A stretch of 64,000 nt of DNA from the NCBI GenBank assembly GCA_029339505.1, contig JAQISU010000058.1:2048001-2112000 (forward strand), written 5' to 3'. Each line of letters starts with the position of its first letter. Positions within the stretch are counted from its first letter, which is position 1. The position numbers and the translations under genes were made by a program. Positions 1 to 12,028 of this stretch are shown here, piece by piece. The DNA is from Unio delphinus. Its lineage: Eukaryota > Mollusca > Bivalvia > Unionida > Unionidae. Below the pieces are notes generated by a model, which ran no database searches, was not told where the DNA came from, and was given only the letters and a program-made list of their open reading frames with translations.

Positions 1-121
1 ACGCCTGTTTGGATAACCAATCTTTCGCGGTTTTATATTTCACTGATGCGGCACTAGCAAGTTTTTTAATTGCTGCGTAACCTTTCCAGTAGCCAGTAGG
101 TGAGTAATAAATAGATTCCAT
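1..121 (-). CDS. Polinton integrase, N-terminal fragment (partial)
   Basis: The first 40 or so codons of a retrovirus-like DDE integrase, cut by the window edge. The start (MESIYYSP...GYW.G) matches the N-terminus of the complete integrase of element B at 34313-35266. That match also supports choosing the internal ATG as the start in both copies. The catalytic core lies outside the window. The next gene, the zinc-ribbon/PLA2-like one, ends 24 bp upstream of this start codon on the same strand. Confidence 0.8.
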   Translation of the reverse strand, partial: MESIYYSPTGYWKGYAAIKKLASAASVKYKTAKDWLSKQA

Positions 122-145
122 ATTATTGTAAAATAATTTAGATTT

Positions 146-646
146 TCAATTACCAAATATTATTTTACCTTTCATGGCAACTTTTATCAATGCTGAAGCT
201 AATTTTTCTTTTAATTTTTTATCTGGAATTGCATTTATTGCGTGAATTAATTTTACATCTGCGAGATGACGTTGTTGAAGATCATCACTTCGATATGCGA
301 TATCATGAACACGACAAGCCTCGTCAATAGCATTAATTGGATCTTCACCTGGATTTGGTTGATAATTTTCGTTGAGTCTGATATCTAATCGAGTTCCAGG
401 TCCACAATAACTATATCCTGGAATATGTTTTTCACCTGGATATTTTGCCCAAGGAAGTCCCGGAAGATTACTTAAACGGTTGGCGATATCTCTACCTGTT
501 TTTTTTTTATAAACCTAAATTTTTTTATGCCACAAATTTCGCAGTTACCTGAAGCTGCTAGTCTATTATTTTTTATTTTTAGTTGTAACTGTTGTTTCGT
601 TGATTGTTGGTGTACGTTTCTTACATTTCACACAATATAAATCCAT
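146..646 (-). pseudogene. Zinc-ribbon + phospholipase-A2-like Polinton protein, frame-broken
   Basis: The N-terminus (MDLYCVKCKKRT) holds the first CxxC of a zinc ribbon. The second (CEIC) follows after a frame change near 565-575. The C-terminal domain carries the PLA2-like signature: a GYSYCGPGT calcium-loop-like motif, then a helix with a C..HD pair (ACRVHDIAY). These motifs are known from parvovirus VP1-type and Polinton PLA2-like domains. A second break, in the -1 direction, falls in a run of ten A (499-508, minus strand), the same junction as in element B. It could serve virion escape from membranes, which is inference. Broken, or expressed by slippage at the A run. Confidence 0.75.
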
Positions 647-657
647 AACTTTTATAT

Positions 658-1356
658 ATGAACAAACCATACAAACAAATGGAAGTGATTGATTTTAGCG
701 CTACAAAGGAAAAAGTACCAGTTAAACATCATGAGATGCTACCGAATTCTATCAGGATGATTATTATCGGACCATCCGGAAGTGGAAAAACTCAATTATT
801 ATTATCATTGGTAATTCAAATGACCTGGGATAAATTATATTTAGTCTCCCCAAGTGTAGATGATCAACATTGTTATAATGCACTAAAAGATTATAACAAA
901 GAAGCATCTGAAATTGCTGGAGAAGATGTAGTTGATATAATAACTGATATTGATGAAGCTCCATCTGTAGAAGATCTTGACGGCCAAGTAAATAATCTTG
1001 TGGTATACGATGATGTTATGTTAGATAAACAAAAAAAACCCGCAAGAATTTTCTCACGTGGGCGAAATAAAAACGCTGATGTTATTTATGTAACTCAGCG
1101 ATATACACAAATTCCTAAAGTAATTCGCGATAATTGTAACCTGCTAAGTGTGTTTAACGGTGTGGATACACACACGTTAAGAAATATCTGGCAGACGTGG
1201 TGTTCTGATATGGATTTTACTCAATTTAAAGAACTTTTTAGTAACGCTCGGCGAGCCCCTCATGGATTCATCACAATAGCATTACATGATCCGCAGACAC
1301 GATACCGAATTGGACTTGATCGAATATATTCTTATGTCGGAGGCAAAAATCACTAA
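658..1356 (+). CDS. FtsK/A32-type DNA packaging ATPase (element A)
   Basis: An uninterrupted 232-residue protein. It has a Walker A motif (GPSGSGKT, about residues 37-44), a Walker B motif (NNLVVYDDVM) and an arginine-rich sensor region (ARIFSRGR). The family is the HerA/FtsK-like packaging ATPases shared by Polintons, virophages and large DNA viruses, which pump the genome into preformed capsids. It is close to the element B ATPase (35821-36486) over its whole length but has an extended C-terminus. It is divergently arranged with the PLA2-like gene. Only 11 bp separate the two start codons, and they include TTTATATA, a possible shared TATA-like promoter. Confidence 0.95.
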   Translation: MNKPYKQMEVIDFSATKEKVPVKHHEMLPNSIRMIIIGPSGSGKTQLLLSLVIQMTWDKLYLVSPSVDDQHCYNALKDYNKEASEIAGEDVVDIITDIDEAPSVEDLDGQVNNLVVYDDVMLDKQKKPARIFSRGRNKNADVIYVTQRYTQIPKVIRDNCNLLSVFNGVDTHTLRNIWQTWCSDMDFTQFKELFSNARRAPHGFITIALHDPQTRYRIGLDRIYSYVGGKNH

Positions 1357-1510
1357 GTCGCAGATCAAAGTTAGCGATTTTTTGTTAAGTCTCATAATAA
1401 ATGGAGACTAAAAGTTTTGGGGTGGGAAAAATCACTAAGTCTCAGATTGCCAAAATACGAGTTAGCGATTTTTTGTTAAGTCTCAGATTGATGAATGGAG
1501 ACTTAAAGTT
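1346..1510 (+). repeat. Imperfect direct repeat (2 copies) after the element A ATPase
   Basis: Two copies of an approximately 80-bp unit. Each begins AAAATCACTAAGTC, contains GTTAGCGATTTTTTGTTAAG and ends ATGGAGACT. The second copy has about 10 extra bases. The first copy overlaps the last codons of the ATPase. A 70-codon open frame over the second copy (1401-1613) is probably fortuitous. Confidence 0.6.
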
Positions 1511-2151
1511 GCAAATTGGGGACGAATTTGTCACCGTCACACTTCCTGCTGCTTATGAAGAAACTATTAGCAAAAATATAATATGGAAACAAAACAAAGT
1601 TGATTCGATTTGACCAGTATACATCACGAAGAAAGGCTTCATGACATTATACCAAAAGTATTCTTTGTGGTTCTGTTAAAAGTATTATGTTAATTTTAGT
1701 TAATGTTTTTCAGCTGAAATAACACAATATGGGGGAAACGATATAAATAATTTATCATCTTGGCTCGATTTGCATTAGTGCAAACGATCGTAAATACCTT
1801 CAGCGAACAAAAAGGTTACTGTGCACTGGACTTCTGTCATGATTCTACTGGAAATTTACCACTTAATAAAACGTGAATATTCATTTATTTTGGAAAACAA
1901 TAACTTCAGAGACTTTTCCGTATCTTTACCCGTGATTAGAAAAGTATAGATACATAGGAAACATGTCATACAATCGATTTTACTCATACCCATTCAAAAA
2001 ATAACTATGAAATAAATATTGGACAGTTCTTTTAGTGCCTAAAATTTTGATTGCTCACCTATTCACTTTTTTCTGTTTAGAACAACATACACATATCATA
2101 TGACCTATCTATTAGCTTTGGGCAAAACTAAGGTGCAGTCTTGGTGGATTG

Positions 2152-2152
<1 letters not shown>

Positions 2153-2244
<92 letters not shown>
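2153..2244. repeat. (TA)n microsatellite
   Basis: About 46 uninterrupted TA dinucleotides directly upstream of a LINE 3' fragment. Confidence 0.95.
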
Positions 2245-2247
<3 letters not shown>

Positions 2248-2255
2248 GTATACTC

Positions 2256-2576
2256 ATTGTTCCCAAGGTGAAAACAAAGTCATATGGACAACGTTCGTTT
2301 GCACACCAGGGCCCGGCGACGTGGAACGAATTGCCCATTGAAATTAGATGCAAAGACACAGTGGTCCCTTTTAAGAGTGCTCTTAAGACTCACCTGTTTC
2401 GACTGCAGGGACAAACTTAGCGACCTAATCATGTTTTGTATCTTATATGTTTTCAGCATGTTTTTATGTTTTCCAATTTCATTGTTTTTGTCATTTGTTG
2501 TTCTGTAGTGTAGTAATATCATTATTGATGGTGTAAAGCGCTTAGAGCTTCGAATGATTAGGCGCTATATAAAGTC

Positions 2577-2630
<54 letters not shown>

Positions 2631-2631
2631 T
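2256..2631 (+). mobile_element. LINE 3' end (CR1/L2-like), with (ATT)n tail
   Basis: The translated segment 2262-2420 has the typical C-terminus of a non-LTR reverse transcriptase: YGQRSF.....TWNELP.....[13 protein letters not shown], followed by a stop. Downstream is a 3' UTR with GTAAAGCGCTTAGAG and GGCGCTATATAAA, ending in an (ATT)n microsatellite (about 2578-2630). That tail type is typical of CR1/L2-like LINEs. The copy is heavily 5' truncated. The clade assignment is from general knowledge. Confidence 0.8.
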
Positions 2632-2829
2632 CTATGGCAATCAACATTAGTTGCAACATTCATGAATTAAACTTAGTAGGAAAGACCAGAAAATACTGAA
2701 CGCAAGAAGAACAGCTGTAGGCAGATAAGTGTTTGTCGAATTTATTGATGTATATCCATGCATTGTGTAGCGTTTATTTTATTTTTACGGACACGACAAC
2801 GGTACGGACGACCGTTCTGGAAGGCTTTC

Positions 2830-3009
2830 CCCATCATTTCCGTAACAGTTTTTCCCCCTATCTTTCCGTAATAGTTTTTTTCCCCTGTCATTTCCGTAAC
2901 AGTTTTCCCCCTATCATTTCCGTAACTGTTTTTTCCCCTATCATTTCCGTAACAGTTTTTCCCCTTATCATTTCCGTAACTGTTTTTTCCCCTATCATTT
3001 CCGTAACAC
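2830..3009. repeat. Minisatellite, about 28 bp x 6-7
   Basis: Tandem copies of a unit containing TCATTTCCGTAACAGTTTTTCCCC. Open reading frames on both strands here merely translate the repeat. Confidence 0.9.
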
Positions 3010-3468
3010 ATATTATATCCCCCCACTTAAAGTACCTCCATACACTGCAAAGCTCTCCGGTTATGTCCATATGGCAGAATGCAGGACATGCTTCGAGCTT
3101 TACTATTATACCCGAGGTCGTTCCTATGTATGACGGTATTAAGTACCTTTGTAATTTTGTTTAAATTATTCAAGGAAGATAAGGCGACCCCCCCCCCCAA
3201 AAAAAAAAAAAAAATAATAATAAAAAAAACAACAACAAAACAAACCACAACAAAATTCAAATACTTCAAGATTGAGACGAAAGTTCCGCGCAATGATTAG
3301 GAATTTCCACATAAATGTTTTAATCAGCAAATTCCATCTGCTGAGCAGTCCACCCATGTATGTTTATCTCTCTCGATCTCGATGGATGGATGGACGGTGG
3401 AATCCTTATTGCATGTAGTTGGACACACTGGGCAGGAAACAAAGTAATTTTATTCTGGTCTACCAAAC

Positions 3469-3511
<43 letters not shown>
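3469..3511. repeat. (ATC)n trinucleotide microsatellite
   Basis: About 14 ATC/CAT units. The poly-Asp frame on the minus strand is an artefact of the repeat. Confidence 0.95.
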
Positions 3512-3512
<1 letters not shown>

Positions 3513-4394
3513 GTTTCTTGACCTAGTGTGGTTATTGAGGCATTGTGCTGCTGAACATCTGACGAATTTCCTCCACTTGTCTCGATAATGTGCCAATGCC
3601 TGTGTCTCTTCAAAACTTTTCCTGGTCCATTCTACGATGTTGTCAGTCCACTTTGTCTACCTCTCCTTCTGCCACCCTGGACGCTGCACTGCAGTAATGC
3701 AGAACATTTAATATGTTTTATTTCGTAACCGATAACTTTATTAATTTAAAAAGGGACAAGTGCGATAACGTTCAGAGACAACCAAATATATGTACTGCAA
3801 GTAAAACTTTAAGTTCCTTGATGCTAAAATATCGGTTGTGTTTCCTTAATAATTCCTACTACTGAAACATTGTATGCTCGTATCAACGCGAAAGATTCTT
3901 TTAAGATTGAATAGCTTATTTCGCATTAATCGTCAATTCAATGACTGAATCACCGCATGTGTAATATTGTTTAAATGATTTATTGCTACAGTTCTTTGCT
4001 ATCGGTTTGGATCCGATAGTTTGCTCAATTCTTGATATTTTCTTTTCCAGAGAAATTATTCTGTTTGTGTCATTGGCTTCAACATAACAACATTCATAAC
4101 CAAATCTTTAAATGTATATCAGTGTAGAATGTATTATGAGTTATTCCGCTGTTAATCAAGGAGACACTGCACTGTTCACGTGCAAACGCGAGTTGTCTTA
4201 TTACCAAGTGCCAACGTCTTGAACTTTTAATCTTTCCCATGTTTATCGAAAGTGTATCTACTTAACATGTGCAAGTTTGGTACCATAATATTATGTTATT
4301 ATGAATTTTGACTAGCCCAAGATAAACATTCCTTGACGTAAACAATTGGCACTTGCCTTGTGATAATTTACTAAGCAGTTACTATTAACTATGC

Positions 4395-4572
4395 TTACTG
4401 ATAAAGCTACAAATGCTTTCATCCATAATCGACAGGATACAAAATGTTTGGTTTACTGATAAAGCTACAGATGCTTTAATCCATAGTCGACAGGATACAT
4501 AATTTTTGTTTACTGATAAAGCTACAGATGCTTTCATCCATAGTCGACAGGATACATAATTTTTGTTTACTG
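4395..4572. repeat. Minisatellite, 57-58 bp x 3
   Basis: Three near-identical units, each starting TTACTGATAAAGCTACA and containing AGTCGACAGGATACA, with periods of 58 and 57 bp. Confidence 0.9.
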
Positions 4573-6649
4573 CTGACTGTGTGCATCATAATTATATTGG
4601 TATCTAGTAAAAAAAAATGACAACAAAACTATGCAATCTCTTACACATCTACCAAAGGTTACTTTGTTTTCGATATTAGGTATTCGAAAAACCATTTAAA
4701 AAATACCTGTATTTGATAAGTATGATTTACCTCGGGTATATTGATTAATACATACAGGTTGAACAGTAAAAAAACGATTTGGTTGTAAATATAATTTTAG
4801 GAAATGATTGTTAATATATTTAAAGACGCAAACAGATGCTAATCCAACTATTTCGAAGGATAATTTATACAATGTTTTCCTTGTTTGGTATAAAATATCA
4901 GTTTTAATTTGTTTTGATAATCAGACAAATATAATTAATTTTAAAAGAACCTGTAACTTTACGATTGCTTTTGGGTACCACGCGCTAGTTGCTTTGTTGC
5001 TGTAGACCAAATTTGTTAATTTTAATTTTTCCCATTTTTAACACAATCGCACTATCTTTGCATGTTTTTCCAAATATTGCTCGACGTTCGTCAGAAACAT
5101 TGGAAGAATCAACAATAATAAATGTTGACATTGTGTATGACTATTGCTGAGGTCGGAGGCTAGATTCTAAAATTGCCAGTTACCTGATTCTAATTACACC
5201 CTGACTATATCCTATGTCTGTAAGTAAATACTAAATAATCCTGTAAGACTATCAGAAGGCTTTAACTTCGGGGATCATACATTTATCACTGTTGACGATT
5301 GGCTGGCATCTGCAGTAACAAAAGTCGACTGAATGTTGACGTTTCATATTGAGACTAATCCAGAGAAGTATAAACACTGATAATAATGTACTCGCAGAAC
5401 ATTTTCAAGATATTAAGGTATTTGATTTTACTTATCAAATGCCATATTATATAACTAGTTTTATACTCCGACAAATGTTCTCCAATATGGTTGCCATTTA
5501 CATCTACAACATGATAATTATATCTGTTAACTTAATATTTTACATGAAGCCTTTTGGGCATTTGAGTTTATATCATAAAATACCATAGAATGTAAACCTT
5601 TAGCTTTCTCTTGGATGTTATAAAATAAGTTTTGCACCCGATATTCACCTAAAGTTTATAATATGTAATTTTATTGAATGTCATATTTATTAAATGATTT
5701 ACAACTTCAGTACCAGTGATATATTAATAATTGGTAAATTCAATTCGTCGGTTTCTTTTACACCTGTTCAAAAACATTGAAAGAAAAAGGCACGTTCACA
5801 GTCGATAATTAAATTAAATTAAATTTAGTAGTTTTTAAGCAAATAAACTTCGAAACTAACACTAACGTTACATTTCGTGTGATACTAAATTGGCACTGCC
5901 ACAATTCATGAGTATAAAGTACTTATTATTTACAGTGCGTTATATTATAGTTATCTTCGTTTACAAATAGTCGAAGGCAACTAATTAGTTTATCAGCTAC
6001 ATAACCAGTTCATAATGGTATATTAAATTACTATATTGAAAAGAATGAAGGTCGCTAATTAGCTGACAATAATTACCACAAAAATATTAGCGTAGTTTGT
6101 CGCAAGAATCAAGCTTATAGTTAATTACACGCATTACTAGAATTGAACGTAATAATGATTTCATGATAGAAAGAAATAATGCAGCACAAACAAATCGTCT
6201 TATTAAAGTCTTTGGTTGTACGGATGTAGTATGGTTCTGGAGATTCTTTTTATTTTTTTAAATTAAAAAATTATAAGTTTGTATTACGACTTTGATCAAG
6301 ATAGTATACCTTTATATCTAGATAAAATGTTATCTCCAATGTCCTCTTTGTTTGCATAATGAATGATAATCACGGATATTTTAATAAATCAAACCCTTTC
6401 ACTCAGGTATTTGTAGGAGGGTTTGCATGCGGAAAACGATTTATTTCAAGCAAGGAAAAAAAATTAAAATATGACGTAAGTACAAAGGCCACTTTTTCCA
6501 AGTTGAATGTTGATGTAAGCAATTATCTCCCGTGTCAGTATCATATTTTGATATTTGGTTCCTGAAAATTTAATACGTTGACTTATAGAATGCAGTGCTT
6601 CGTTGATACCAACCGTACTGACATCTTGTTTGATTTTTCTTTGAATGAT

Positions 6650-6830
6650 GATACATGTGTGATACATTTTCACAATATTGTTTTAATCATGAATTATATT
6701 GCATGTGTGATACATGTTTGCAATATTGGTTCATCTAGAATAATGTTGCATGTGTGATATATTTTAGCAATATATTTTTAATCAAGAATGACGTTACATG
6801 TGTGATACATTTTCGCAATATTCATGGATT
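6650..6830. repeat. Minisatellite, about 48 bp x 4, degenerate
   Basis: Four diverged copies of a unit with CATGTGTGATACATTTT and CAATATT. Confidence 0.75.
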
Positions 6831-8071
6831 CAAAATTCTGCTGAACATCAGGCAGTAGGAAAGCAATACACTGTCTGCTGTTAATTGTAAACGAGAATCT
6901 TCAAAACTTGAGGTGGCTATGCAAAACAGGGCCTTGGAAAGTGTACATGTACTGGTGGTATATTCACACCATCTGCACATGAAGTTTGCCAAAACATCTG
7001 GCATCATAAACCGAGTGTTTTGTTTCCCGGAACAACGTCCGTTTTATGGAAACACAATAGTCTTTCATCAAACGACTTGTGTTTGCGTTGAAATGCTTGC
7101 ACATACATCATTAAAGCAATGTACTCAGTTGCACGGTAAATCTATAATAACACCAGTAACCTCTAAGATATCCGAGACTGATGGAAGAAATAAAAATAGG
7201 TTACAATGTCTGTTACTTTAAATTTAAATGTGAACAGTTTAATTGATTTTGTTGATTGATTCATACGAGGTTTAGTAGACGGCATCAATTCTTAAACAAA
7301 ATATCCAGAGTTGAACCTAATGTTTATTCAGATCCCTAAATATCTAAGATACAACGAAAATATGACAAGGAAAAGTAATGAGGCATGAATAAATAACGGA
7401 ATATGGAACAATATTAGAAAAGACTCTTTGATTATCGCATATGATGGAATCTTTGCTCCTATGCTTATACGTGCAAATTTTGTTTCATATTTATTGGTGG
7501 CATTACCAGTCTGAATGATTAACGGCCTTTATTTCTTTCATTAGCATAATAATTAATTAAATGATTTTCTATTTTCGGACAAACTGAGATTATGAAACGT
7601 CATAAACTTGCCTTCTATAATTAACAATAATTACCGTTTAAATTTGACATCCGTACAACTATGGTATGGATTAATACGCATTAGTTCTTGTAAAGATGTC
7701 AGGCATGCATTCTTCATGTCTCAATTTTATAGACATATACCATAGCATGTAAAATAAGCCATTAAAATCATTTTCATATCTGCCTTATAATGGAAACGTC
7801 ATATGTGCATTGCGGTATAATATTTTGTGTTTTTGACAAGAATATGATGGATTATAAGAAACGAATTTACATGATATTCTTACAATTGAAGTTCCACTGA
7901 AGTAACGATGTAAATGCATCTAATCCTATTTCAGTATTCGGTATTGATTTTTTAGAATACATGTGCAAAATGTATAGTGAAGAAAGCTATAAACAGTATC
8001 ATGTGTATACCTGACAACTACTTCCACGCAAATGCCAAACACTATATTTTGTTTTGATCTATTTCTTTATC

Positions 8072-8073
<2 letters not shown>

Positions 8074-8119
<46 letters not shown>

Positions 8120-8135
8120 TACATACATACATACA

Positions 8136-8171
<36 letters not shown>

Positions 8172-8179
8172 TATATATT
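8074..8179. repeat. Compound microsatellite (CA)n-(CATA)n-(TA)n
   Basis: Three simple-repeat blocks in succession. The frames on both strands across it are spurious. Confidence 0.95.
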
Positions 8180-8712
8180 AGTGCAGTCCGAGGGATAATA
8201 ACGAGAAAGATGTACTATTTGAGGACTCTTAAGAATCACCAGACGATTAATTGCATCAATTTATTTTGCTTGATATCCACTAAACGTCGTAAATAACCTG
8301 CTAAATATGTTTGGAACATAGAGGTTCCCTACAGTATTTATCACAACCTATATTTTTGTTGACATCTAGGTACGCATTTATAATCTAAGGTACACTATGC
8401 TCAATCTAAGGAAGTTGGGGTATGTGCTAAAGGATGCTTTATTAACTTGAATAATAAGAATAATTATCAAATACGTCTTTAAAATATTTTTCCTAAAGTT
8501 AATATTTTAATCATTGATGACACATAATTTTCAGCAAATAACAATGCTATTTTTTTGATAACTCGCGACGCTTTTCAAACCCAAAGAAAAGTAAAATAAG
8601 TGAAATATTTTTTTATTTATTATAACCTGATACAAATCAAATTTCCCCTGTCCTGCGTGATGATTCTGACAGCAACCCTATAGGGGTCATGTTGTGGTGA
8701 TTATCATCGTAG

Positions 8713-8820
<108 letters not shown>

Positions 8821-9905
8821 TAATCTCTAATTTTATCAGCTAATCGGCGAAGTCTTATTTCTTACTTGCTGAAGACTGAGCAGTATGGCTGAAGAAAACC
8901 AATGTGTGCCGAACGTTCTGGTTCACTTTCAGAAGTCAGACACGTGCTTTTGCATTAAGTCAAAGGTCGCCAGAACATGACATCAGAGTGCTCGCTATCA
9001 GATCTTCACAAACGATAGTGGAGATATAATTTTAATCATATAGGAATTTATTCTTACATTGTATTAAGTAACAGCATTTCTCAAAATATCTAAATGAAAA
9101 TAAATGTTACCTGAAAATAGAGGAGACATTTTGACTCCAAAAGCAAGTTTCTTTTACAAGGATTTAATATTTTGGTTCATACCTGAACAGTATTTCCCTT
9201 CCACTTGTCACACGTATATGAAATTAAGAAAAGGAAATGTTTCAAAAATATAAATAATTGAAAATGAGTTCAAAATTCTGAATAGTTTTTTTAAAAAAGA
9301 TTAATAAAAGATGGAATTAAGGAATTATGAGAATTTTAGCATTTGATTCTCTCTTCATAAAGTTACACTTTTCTAAATGATGACATCATCGCGTGCTGTC
9401 CGCAAATAAATATAAGAAAAATAAATGCTTGCGACACACGACGGGAATAATTGTTTAATATATTATGGTGTGAACAGAATTTTTAAAAATCGAAATCGAT
9501 ATTCCTATTTTTTATGTTGCTATCATTAAATTATTTATTTTATATGGGTCTAATTTTATATGCCACTCAACGGATAAGACAGGAAGGTTTTATGTTAAGG
9601 ATCGGTCGTGGTAAATCCATTTAAACTGTCACAGTTAATTGTTGTATGCATTAAAATTAATTTGACTTAACCCTGGTAAAACACGATTTGTAGGCATGCA
9701 CATACACCAACAATATATTTGTATATTAGATGCATACGTGATATTATAACCTCCGACCAATAATTCTGTGTAATATTTTCGATCTTTATTTTATTATGTA
9801 AATATCAATTAAACTAATGGAGCTCCAATGTGCAGGATGAAAATTAGAATTCATCATCTCCATGTCGTCGAATAGTATACGGTAATTTCCATACTTTATG
9901 AAAAC

Positions 9906-10216
9906 AGCTGCGGTCGCCTAGTGGTTAGAGCGTCCGCATCGGAAGCGGGAGGTCGTGGGTTCGATCCCCGGCCGTCATATCAAAGACTTACAAAAATGGT
10001 ACTAACAGCTGCCTTGCTTGATGTTCAGTATTAAGATGTTAGTGTTAGGACTGGTCGGCCTGGTATCATGAAAATGTGAATGAGTGGGACATCATGCTAC
10101 ATGTCTGCGGCATGATGACCCAGTGCTAGACATCACTATAAACTGCCTCACTGCAGACATCATAGTGATATGACTGAAAAATTGTTAAAGGTATGTAAAA
10201 AATCCTAATCACACAC

Positions 10217-10265
<49 letters not shown>
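9906..10265 (+). mobile_element. tRNA-derived SINE with (CA)n tail
   Basis: The head resembles a tRNA gene. It has an A box (TCGCCTAGTGGTTAGAGCG) and a B box (GGTTCGATCCC) with correct spacing for an internal RNA polymerase III promoter. It is followed by a roughly 200-bp non-tRNA body that includes ATCATAGTGATATGACTGAA, a tail type I associate with widespread mollusc/metazoan SINEs. The element ends in a (CA)n run (10205-10265). The missing clean acceptor stem and the long body argue against a functional tRNA gene. Confidence 0.8.
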
Positions 10266-10267
<2 letters not shown>

Positions 10268-11894
10268 GCTTGATGAGGTCTGATGGTATTTATTACGTCT
10301 AGTCAATACGATGCAAAATATATTTTTGTAAACGAGAGACATAAGGCTCCTTATCTTCAAATCAAATCACCATGATGTATGTGGGATATTGGTAACTATC
10401 ACTCAAAGCTATTTTGCTCAGGACGGCCTCATGATCGGCAATCTTGGACGTGAACGCCCAACTGAAGCATATTTCCAGCTGATCCCTTCAGAGACTTTAC
10501 TATTTTCATCATGTTTATTTCCAGGAATCACATACAGTTTGCATCGACTAGAATAGCAACTTAGTAGTTTAACGTTTCATAACACGCTGATAAAACCCAT
10601 CTGTCAAAAATTTGTAATAATTATCTCTGTTTCGTTGCAGGTAAACAGTACCCCAAACATGTTTTTATTCAGCTAGCTGCGGGTTGTCGATCCCTTCGTT
10701 TCACATCAAGTGCATATAAACTTGGACGGCAATATCTCATTTGTCTTGTAAAGTTCTTAACTCGTTTCCCTTATTTAATGATAGCATTATATATAGTTTG
10801 TTCGACGATGTGACTTTCAGAAATGTGAAAGTCTGCCAAAATCGGATGTGAGGACACAATAGTTACGATCTTTTTTCCCCAATAAAATCAAAGCAAAATC
10901 TTAATGTTATCAATTCTGGATTTATAGCAGCTAAATATAATAAAGCGGAACAAATATATTATTTATCCCAATCAGCATATTGTTAGGGTTATAAGTAGAT
11001 TACATAATGTTGAAGTTAAACAGTTCATCAAGCCATAACACCTCGGACAGGTGACTTTATTATACGGTGGTCCATGACTGTATATTTGAATACTCGTATG
11101 TATCTATATACTTTGGTTAAAAATTAAGACCTGCAAGGGAGGCGGCAAATAGTCGTCGCGGGCTTTGTTTGTTTAAACTCTGCATTACCGAAATTCATTT
11201 CAAAGAGATGTTTTTGTAAAGTGATGTCTCATTAATTTGATATTAAAATATTAATTAAGTCTTCAACGCGATTCTGACGAATCAAGGAGAAGGAAACCAA
11301 ATTCTCCCACGAGAATTGCACCGACATGTTTTTAGTGATTAACCCATGGCTTCACGTAGGAAATTAAATTATGCCATTTTGCTTGGACATGCATATCAAT
11401 TCAAACGATTCTTCGGCAGTTTCATAACGCCATATGATAAATCTAAACTTTGAACTCAGACAACACGAAGAAACCTAACCTTTGTAAAATATCAATGTAT
11501 CTATTATGAAATATGACAGTTTACTCCAAATGTGTAAGTTCGCAGAATATTAATAAGGTACTCACAAAAGTAACTTATGTTGGCCTAATAGGATATCTAC
11601 CCGAGGAAAAAACATCCGGGCCTTTGTCCCATATTATAGAAATTTTGAGCATCAACACCAAACTCAAATCAGGGCTAGCTACATATTCCTGTAATCTCTG
11701 AGTATCGAGCTCAGTGATAATAACCTCTATAATTACATCTATACTATGTATCAATGTAAATGATATTAAGCATGCAAGAAGAAATGTCATCTTCGGTGAA
11801 GTTTGCTTAAGGTTTGTTAGTTGTACATTCAGAATTATTAATGCATGAAGCATAAAAGATATCAAAATTTTACCATGTCCTACATATTTTTCAG

Positions 11895-12028
11895 GGAAAG
11901 AAAGTTTACCTCAGTCTAAGGTTATTCAGGAATTGTCAGATATATGCGGGTACAGACATCGTGGAAGGAGCGGAAAGTATCGGATTGTAGGTGGCCAAGA
12001 AGCGCAGAAAAATAGCTGGCCGTGGCAG
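11895..12028 (+). CDS. Serine protease exon: linker and zymogen activation site
   Basis: An internal exon inferred from splice signals: an acceptor TATTTTTCAG ending at 11894 and a donor GTATGT from 12029. It is 134 nt and starts two bases into a codon. It encodes a Cys-containing linker (DICGYRHR) and the activation sequence RIVGG, then SWPWQ. In the S1A family, cleavage after the Arg frees the Ile N-terminus that activates the enzyme. The linker Cys normally stays disulfide-bonded to the catalytic domain. The reading frame joins the next exon in phase 0. Upstream exons with a signal peptide are not visible. Confidence 0.85.

Larger units (their letters stand above)
1..1356. mobile_element. 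Element A: right end of a Polinton, truncated by the window
   Basis: Three genes in the same order and orientation as the right end of element B: integrase start (minus), zinc-ribbon/PLA2-like gene (minus) and FtsK/A32-type ATPase (plus). The element continues to the left of the window. No terminal inverted repeat resembling that of element B follows the ATPase. Instead there is a short direct repeat. The right terminus is therefore lost, diverged, or not recognised by me. Confidence 0.9.

Noticed and set aside
1357..1620. A terminal inverted repeat of element A
   Set aside because: No similarity to the element B TIR and no inverted partner in the window; only a two-copy direct repeat is visible.
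2100..2420. A 106-aa gene with a Tyr-Ile repeat
   Set aside because: Its first half is the translated (TA)n microsatellite; only the second half is meaningful, as a LINE reverse transcriptase tail.
9906..9980. A functional tRNA gene
   Set aside because: A and B boxes are present, but the acceptor stem does not close well and a SINE body with a CA tail follows.
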